Shown piece by piece: positions 33,801-42,800 of a stretch of DNA of 64,000 nucleotides. The DNA is from Sweltsa coloradensis (Eukaryota; Arthropoda; Insecta; Plecoptera; Chloroperlidae), in contig JAMZAV010000780.1 of assembly GCA_024449915.1 (NCBI GenBank), forward strand, positions 1 to 64,000, written 5' to 3'. The translations under genes were made by a program, and so were the position numbers. How positions within the stretch are numbered: the first letter of the stretch is position 1; every line of letters begins with the position of its first letter. The notes beneath the pieces were generated by a model that was given only the letters and a program-made list of their open reading frames with translations, ran no database searches and was not told where the DNA came from.

Positions 33801-36800
33801 TTGCCTGAGTCGGGATTTGTTTTGAGCGAGTGTTGAAGTACAGGCCCTAGATTACGAGAGGCTGTCGGGGTGTTGCAGTACGCATAGTTAATAATATGTT
33901 ATTCAACATTTCTAATTTGGCTTACGTCTCGTTTGATAAAAACACAGAATGGTTAAAATATATGTTATTACATACGTGTAAAATGCGTGCAATAAATGAA
34001 GAAATGCGATTTTATGTTTAAACTAATTCACAAAAGATGATAATAATTAAAACTAAGTACATATAAACACAGAAATAATAATAATAAGCTCCAGTTATGC
34101 AAATTTGTGAATAAGCGTAGAAGACAAGACTATGATAACACATTATAATATATTATTGTTAATGAAAAATGTGAAATTGAATTAATTACTAATCAGAAAA
34201 AAGAATGAAAAGAGAAAAGAAAGTGTAAAATACATTATAAAATAAAAACGTTAGGTACACAATTTTTAATATTTAATACAATCCAGAAATTAAAAAATCC
34301 ATCCCGATCGGGATTCGAACCCGAGTCTCCCACTTTCCGGGTGGGTTCCCCCGTAGGGTTCACCTACGGGAGTGTTTCTCGACTATCCAAATCGAGAAAA
34401 AAAAATCAGTTTGTAGTCAGTTATATAAAAAATTAACTATTTTAATTTTCTTATGCAAAGGGATTTCTTTCTTCGAAAATATTGGATCTATTTGCCTTGT
34501 TCGTTCACTTGCAGTGTACACGTACGTTGCATATACGAATACTCTGAGACTCACATCGAGATGGCAGCTTGAACCCATCCACCGTGAAAACAATCTGCCG
34601 GTATTATTTCATGCATTCATGAGCTTTCCTGTCTGTAATTACACCTGTTTAAGTAAATTCCAAGGACGCGAAATGGTCCATCTTAACTACAAGGTCAGAA
34701 CAAAGCGCAATTAAAAGTGACATAACATAACAGAAAGAAATTGCCTCATTGTTAAGTTTTCAGAATAGCGTTTGATGAGCTAAGTGTCAGACTAACTACC
34801 CAAATTCCCGTTTAGTTGTAAATAATAAGTGAGGGTTATTATATTCACTTACAAGAGCTCGTGAGGAACAAGGCCGCGTGGAACTATTACATTTTCAGGC
34901 TGATATAAAATATAGGGACAATTTCCCCGTACAAATCCGTACAATGCAAATTATTACAAAACAAATCGATGAAAGTTAATAGTTTCTATTACTTTTGATT
35001 ATGCTAGAAGCCAGATGCACATTCTTTAACATAAACAAAAAAATTTAAATTAATTAATGTCTATATATAATGATGTATTTAACTCAAAGAACCAGTATTA
35101 ATACTTGGCATTATTTTGTTTTGTTATCCGTAGCAACATTATAAAACTCACAAGCAGATTATTATACACAAAATCTTTTACTGTCAACATTAATTTCTGT
35201 AGACCGTGAATCGCTGTCGAAATAAATGTTATAATACTAGGAGAACGCTTTAGTCCCGCCGACAAGTTCTTAGTTTGCACTATTCCTTTGCAGTGTTGGG
35301 TAAGATACTTTTTTGAAGTATCTAGGTATAGGTAAAGATACTTTGGTTGAAATGTATCTAGATACAGGTAAAGATACATTTTTAAAAATGTATCTAGGTA
35401 AAGATACAAGATACTTACAAAAAGTATCTGTAGATACAAGGTACTTTTTAAAACGGAACTATGGGTTCATAGGATTATTATCCGGGATTAGGATGACCGG
35501 AGGTCATTAGTGAAAAATGTTAAAAAATTTAACTATTGAAACATAACGTACTGTACTGCCATGATTCCTTGTATTCGACAAGGTTTCCGTTTAGGTTTGT
35601 TTGTGAATGTGATTTTAATCCTTACCTTCTTTACTTATTATTTGTGGTCCATATTTTATATATACGATCCAAAACGATGGTACCTTTATAAATGGTACTC
35701 AAGAAATTGATTAAATTTAAGATTTATGCATTTAGGCCTATAAGAATTTATTTGGAATGTTATTACCGCCTTTGGGTCAGGAAGAGAATTTGGCCTAGAG
35801 ATCGTAAAAGGCGAGAAAAAAGAAAAAAAATCCAACTCTGAAACATCAGTTAGTAGTAGGGAAGTATTTTACTTTCCAAAACTAGAGGCGAGCTCTTGCT
35901 AGCAGCATGAAAAACTTCCCCCATATCCTCTAGGCTAGAGTGGAGCATTATGATCTAACGATTGTGACTAAATGAACCAAATCAAGAATTTTATTAACAA
36001 AATGTGCATATTAAAATTTAATTAATTTGACAGAAAGTATCTTGTATCTTTGTATGTGAACTTGCTGCAGATACACAAAAAATAGTATCTAGATACAGGT
36101 ACAGGTACAATTTTTTATTTGTATCTAGGTATAGGTAAAGGGAAAGGTACACACAATGTACCTAGATATCTAGATACATGTATCTAGGTAGGCCTACTCC
36201 CCAACACTGTTCCTTTTTGCAAGTGCTTTTTGAATGCATTGTAGGTGATTATTGTCAAGTTTCTATTGTTACTTGTTAATTGTTACTATAAACATAAAAA
36301 AACTCATGTTAAAACCTTTATTTGATGGATTCTGGTTGACTTTTTCAACTTTTCTCTTTCAAAAAGCAATACATCACCATTACCTTAATGTCCATGTAAA
36401 ATATGCACGTTGTAGCCCACCCGTTTGGTCAGAATCGGCCCAAATGTCACAAAGTATCGCACTGAAAATCGAAAAAAATCGTAAAAGTAAGATATTCATG
36501 AGAAATATTTCTTCGATTGTACCCAAAAACGTGTCAGGTCAAAGTTCAGAGATTTTGAAGGTCCCCTCCAATTTTCATCAAGATCGCATTTGCCGTTTGC
36601 CCGGTAGAGCGCGAACAGACAGAAAAAAAGGAAAAAAAACATTAGAGCTAAATTTTTTGAGGGGTCAGTGAAATTGAAGTCTTCGCTTCGCTCATTCAAT
36701 TATTATTTTCTATATTTTCTTGCTTAGTGTTAATTGCCCAAAAAAACATTAGTGGTCTGTTGTCGAATTATCATTTAAATCGGGTACTAGATTAACAGCC

Positions 36801-39800
36801 ACTGTGATGCTTCAGAACTGAATTAGCATAAGCATAAGAAACACCTCAAAAAAGGAATACGATTTGTGTTCGTGTGTGCGTGTGTGTGTGCTACAGTAGT
36901 CAAAGATTGCTTCCACTCTTTTTTAAATAATTATTTCAAAATTGATATTTAGCTTCGTTATTCTTTGAAATTATCAAATTATGCACATTTATATAATTTT
37001 GTATTATTGAGTGGATTTATATTTGTCGTGTATGTCTTACATGATTTTTATTTCGTTAAATTTTGCAGCTTTGGCTTCTATTATTTTTTTATTTCTCAAC
37101 AAAACCCATTTTAGTAGGGGAGCATAGGTAATTCCGTGGCCGAAAAGGTGAAAGAGACTATGTGGTATCAATCAATTCGTATTGATCCATAGATAAACAA
37201 TTTCGATGGTGAGAGTCTTGATTTTTTGGCTGAGACCGGCCATAATATCTAAAACAAGATGGCCGCCGCTTTCGAATTTTAAACTAGTGTATCTTCGTAA
37301 GTATTTGACCGATTTCAATTTCAAAGGTACCATTCGAAAGGTAAATGATAGAAATTTAAATTAATATTTGAGCGAGCGAAGCAAGCGTCTCCACTTGACT
37401 CTTATGGCTCGAATGTCTGTTTTTTTTTTTCTGTTACTGCTTTGATACAGGTCGCACCGTTTCTCTGATCGACCTGAAATTTTGCACACATGTACATACC
37501 ACCTAGGCGGGTTGCTGTATAGTTTTGTGGCAAAATCGTTCAAAAAGTTAAAAAGATACATTAAAGTTAATCGAAAGTTTTTTTTTCAAACTAAACGGCG
37601 ACAAAATCTGAGGTGGCCAAATCATTTAGAATGTCCGTCCGATCACGAATATGTTATTTTTATTTTGATCCGATAAGTAGTGTAGATGGAAATTACATTA
37701 TAACAAAGTCCCGTTACCATGGCAACGGAAAGTCGCACAGCTTTTTTGGCTCATGATACCGGTCGAACGGAGGCTCGGATCGTGTTGAAATTTTGACCAT
37801 CCGCAAGTTTCGTTCCCGATTGAATGCCATTAGTTTTGTGGCAATTAAAGTTAATCTAAAGTTTTTTTTTAAAACTTAACGGCGACAACATCTGAGGTAG
37901 CCAAATCATTTAGAATGTCCGTCCGGTCACGAATATGTTAATTTTATTTTGATCCGATAAGTAGTGTAGATAGAAATTACATTTTAACAAAAGTAACGTT
38001 ACCATGGCAACGAAAAGTCGCACAAGAATTCTGGTCACTATGTACTGCCACCTAGAAGTAATCAAGAGTTAAAATAGTTTTCCCAAAGAAATAATGTCAA
38101 GGTCCTCTAGATGGCGGTGGATTTTATCCATTCTCTCCTATTTTACAAATTTTCAGCTAAATCGGTCAAGACCTTAAAGACTTATTGGTATGTAACATTA
38201 TGGGAATGTCGTACTCGGGTCGTGTTGCACGTACCGGTGCTCGCTCAACAACGCGTCCAACTGAGCGTTTTCCTAGTTACAAATTTTCACGAAAATCCCT
38301 TATGTTTGAGGTTATGTTACAAAAACTTTAACTGATTACTTTTCACTTTCTCGTTATGGAACGATATTTACTAGGTAAAAAGGTTTTACATTTTCTTAAC
38401 TTGCATTTTTGGTAGATTATTTATATGTGTTTTAAATGAATCCATGCATTTAATTTTCTGACAATTATAGCCTGAGTTTATGTAATTGAAGCGATGGCAT
38501 GTGTAGATGAATATATGCTACTACTGTGTGATCTTTATGTTTCAAATACATTTTGTCGAGACACAATTGGTGAAACAATTAGATATTTGGTATAAATCGA
38601 TTCGTTATGAACCGAACATAAACAATTTTGAGTGGGTAAATTTCGATTTTTTTTACTGAGACCTTCCCTGGGCAAAAACAAGATGGCCGCCGTCATTGAA
38701 CATTTTAACTAAAATATCTTTAAAAGTATTTCGCCAATTTCAATTTTAAAGGTACCGTTGAAAAGGTAATAAAAAGAGCTACAAATGATATACCAACAAT
38801 TTTCCAGAAAGTTTATAATATTTTTGAGGTTATGTTTGGTTTGAGTTTTTGGTATTTTTAACGATTTTTTAAGAGCACAATAGGTCAAACAACTATGTAT
38901 GGGGTATCAATCGATTCGTTATGAACCGTGATTTAACAATTTTGATGAGAAAAATTTCGATTTTTTTACTGAGCCCTTCCCATGGCAAAAAACAAGATGG
39001 CCGACGCCAATGAACCTTTTGACTCGCATATCGTTAAAAGTATATATCCAATTTTTAATTCACGTATACCGTTGAAAAGGTAATTAAAAGAGAAATAAAC
39101 TATATGTTTACCATTTTGTTGAAACTATGCATTATATGAATTATTATATTAGGCATATATATATATATATATTATATGAATTATATGAATTATGCAGCAT
39201 TTAAAACTATTTTAAAAATAACAGACAATCACATATTGTATAGAATCAACTTGGAAACGCATGGTGAGTAAATACTTATACCCACCAAAGACATATTATC
39301 TAAAGCGCTCAGCAATAGTGATTAATATAACTAGGCCGCTTCGCGAACGCATTTTTAGTCGCGTTGATGGATGAGCTTTTTTTTGTAAGTTTTTAGTTTG
39401 CGTGGGATCTCTTTGCTTTTGCAAGTGCTTTTTGAACGCATTGTAGGTGATTGTTGTCATTGTCAAGTTTCTATTGTTACTTGTTAATTGTTATTATATA
39501 CCTCAAAAAACCTATATTAAAACCTTTATTTCTATGGATTCTGGCTAACTTTTCCAACTTTTTCTTTCAAAAGGTACTACATCACCATAACCTTAATGTC
39601 CATGTAAAATATGAACGTTGTAGGCCCTTTTGTTTGGTCAGAATCGGCCCAAATGTCACGAAAATATCGCACGAAAAATAGAAAAAATCGTAAAAGTACG
39701 ATATTCGTGAGAAATATTTCTTCGGTTGTACCAAAAAACGTGGCAAGTCTTAAGAGATTTCGAAGGTCCCCCCCAATTTTCGTCAATATCGCATAAGCAG

Positions 39801-42800
39801 TTTGCCCGGTAGAGCGCGAACAGACAGAAAGAAAACCAATAAACGAACAAACAAAAAAAACACCCGAGCTAAATTTTTGGGGAGGTCAGTGAAATTGAAG
39901 TCTTCGCTTCGCTCGTCCAATAAATTTGATCTTGCCACACCAACAAAAGTATAAATTGATTCGGTCATAAATGGCATTCAATTTAATGATGCTAGATTTA
40001 AGATATAGATTTGTCATCCTTTGTACAACCCTGAAAAGTAAAATAATTAATTTTACATAAGACCCCGCAAAATATTAATATTTGGTTCATTTCAGAGCAA
40101 AATTAGTAATTTATTATTTTTTACGGGGTGAAATTAAATTACTTCTGGTTGGTATGCCTTCACACCAAAGTAATGGCAGCTTACAACTCAATGTATGAAA
40201 GTAGGCCTAGGTTTACGAAGACCCCTTACGATCGAAATTTAATATTTTTATTTTTACAGTGGGTACTTTGGTCGCCCCTGGTGGGTACACCCACCAAAAA
40301 CGTGACGGATAACAAGGGGAAATTAAAAGTCAATATATTTTAAAAGTACCTTGAGACGTTAAGCAATAACCAATCAATTAAAGTCGGTATATCAACTTGG
40401 AAAAACTTTTAATATGTTAAAGGTGTTGATGTTTTAGAACGTTGGTTAAAAGTGGAAAAAATCCCAAAAAATTCCCCTGCGCTCGGCAGCGATTTTAGTG
40501 GTTTTCCGGCCGAACGTGGACTGACGTCATTGTACGCCCGGCTCGCTGGCTGACTTGAGCTTTGTATGCGCGCTCGGTCCCCCGCCCCGCATAAAGAGAT
40601 AACATTGCAGTATAGTTTCATCATTCAAGAGTGCGGTGAAAGAATGTGCATCAGCTGAAGTAATAGTGTAATAATATCGATGCTATATTATTATGGTGTA
40701 TGTCAGTCTAAATATAAAATGGTGATCAAGTGCATGTGAATATAAAATGTAATAATAGAAAATAAATTACACAAACAGCTATCATTTCATCGGTTTCCAA
40801 ACTGTGATAAGTTACCATAAGCATACCAGCAACTATTGTCATACATGTCTTTGTTTTTCATAAAAAATATTTATTTTATATTTTTCCGTGCACATTTTGT
40901 CCTAATATTGTGAGCAAATGCATGTATATGCAATAACCATCATATGTAGAATCATTCAAAATCAATGATAATAAACAGTCATTCTTTATAGAAGAGCGTT
41001 GTGCGCGAGATTCAACCCAACTTAAGCCCCAAACCATCTAGCAGAAAATCACATTAGAAATAGAACCTTCCTAACACGACTGTACATGACACAAGCATGC
41101 ACTCACATTTATCTGAGCGGTCGTAAACACCCAGCGCGCAATCTATGTTGTATACCTGATAAGTTATGCGATACTTGAGGATACTTCTACTTACCAACGC
41201 ACTCGTATTCAAACAAATACAGATCATTTCTAATAAAGAAAACACAGATGACGATAGGTTGAGATGCCAGCCCCCCCCCCCCCCCCCCCCCCCCCCCAAC
41301 ACGCACACACATTCACAACATGAATATTATATTGCTGCATGAACGTACTTCTAAAATGTATTTCGCAATAAATGTTCAATATTTGGTACCTAGATCATTA
41401 TGTAATGTGAATTTGACATACGTAATAACATGTTTTACACAGGTGCCCTAGAATCTTACCACAATGAAAGACTCAAGTACCTTCCAAAGCGAGTTCACTA
41501 TCCATACGAAGGAATAGAACACGTGGTATACTCGCTATACTTGACCATAATCAATAATCATCATAATTGATAATAATTCATCATCGTCATCATATCATCA
41601 TCTTCATCATAATTGGTGCTCTACAAACGAAACGCACAGCTGCGAGTAATCGACTGATTGGGTCTTGAAAGCCGAGCACTTCGAAACGCGAGCCGGCCGC
41701 GGACCGGCTACACGCTCGGGTCGACTCGATGAGTGGCCGTACAGTGACGTCATTTTTAGGCCACTAGTTTTCGTGCAGTGATATTTTAAAACTCTATTTA
41801 CTTAGCAACCAGATGTCCGATCAAGCTGCATCTTAGATGTATTTCCGTGAAATTGAATGGTTCAAGATATGCTATGAAGTGCAACCAAGATGAGATAATT
41901 CCTTTAATAAAAGTACTTAAAACCACCCTCAGACCTTCCGGTCCAGGTGTGGGGAAGGTTTAGGAAAGTCCATTTATGATAGAAATCGACAAATATTAAT
42001 TTTTACGGTGGGTACTTCGGTCATCCCTGGTGGGTACACTTACTAAAACCATTAAGTCTTACAAGTAGAAACTTATACTAAATATATTAAAATACCTTAA
42101 ACCACCCTGGTACCTTCCGCCCCGAGTAGGGGAAGATTTACGAAACCCGTTTACGACCGAAATGTATTATTTTTCATGTTTACAGTAAGAACTCTGGGTC
42201 ACCCCTGGTGGGTAAACCCACCCAAACCGTGACTGCTAACAATCGGTAATCAAAAGTCGATATATTCTTATACTAGGAAAACGCTCAGTTGGACGCGTTG
42301 TTGAGCGAGCACCGGTACGTGCAACACGACCCGAGTACGACATTCCCATAATGTTACATACCAATAAGTCTTTAAGATCTTGACCGATTTAGCTGAAAAT
42401 TTGTAAAATAGGAGAGAATGGATAAAATCCACCGCCATCTAGAGGACCTTGACATTATTTCTGTGGGAAAACTATTTTAACTCTTGATTACTTCTAGGTG
42501 GCAGTACATAGTGACCAGAATTCTTGTGCGACTTTTCGTTGCCATGGTAACGTTACTTTTGTTAAAATGTAATTTCTTTCTACACTACTTATCGGATCAA
42601 AATAAAATTAACATATTCGTGACCGGACGGACATTCTAAATGATTTGGCTACCTCAGATGTTGTCGCCGTTAAGTTTTAAAAAAAAACTTTAGATTAACT
42701 TTAATGTAACTATATAACTTTTTGAACGATTTTGCCACAAAACTAATGGCATTCAATCGGGAACGAAACTTGCGGATGGTCAAAATTTCAACACGATCCG

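Noticed and set aside
34310..34385. tRNA gene on the - strand with an intron-like hairpin
   Set aside because: The B box is good but the A box and acceptor stem are poor, and it ends in the SINE-B tail.
38680..39005. YY1-type sites (AAGATGGCCGCC) in the ~310-bp repeats
   Set aside because: The known YY1 core is AAGATGGCGGC; these differ at the second half and are shared only because the sequence is repeated.
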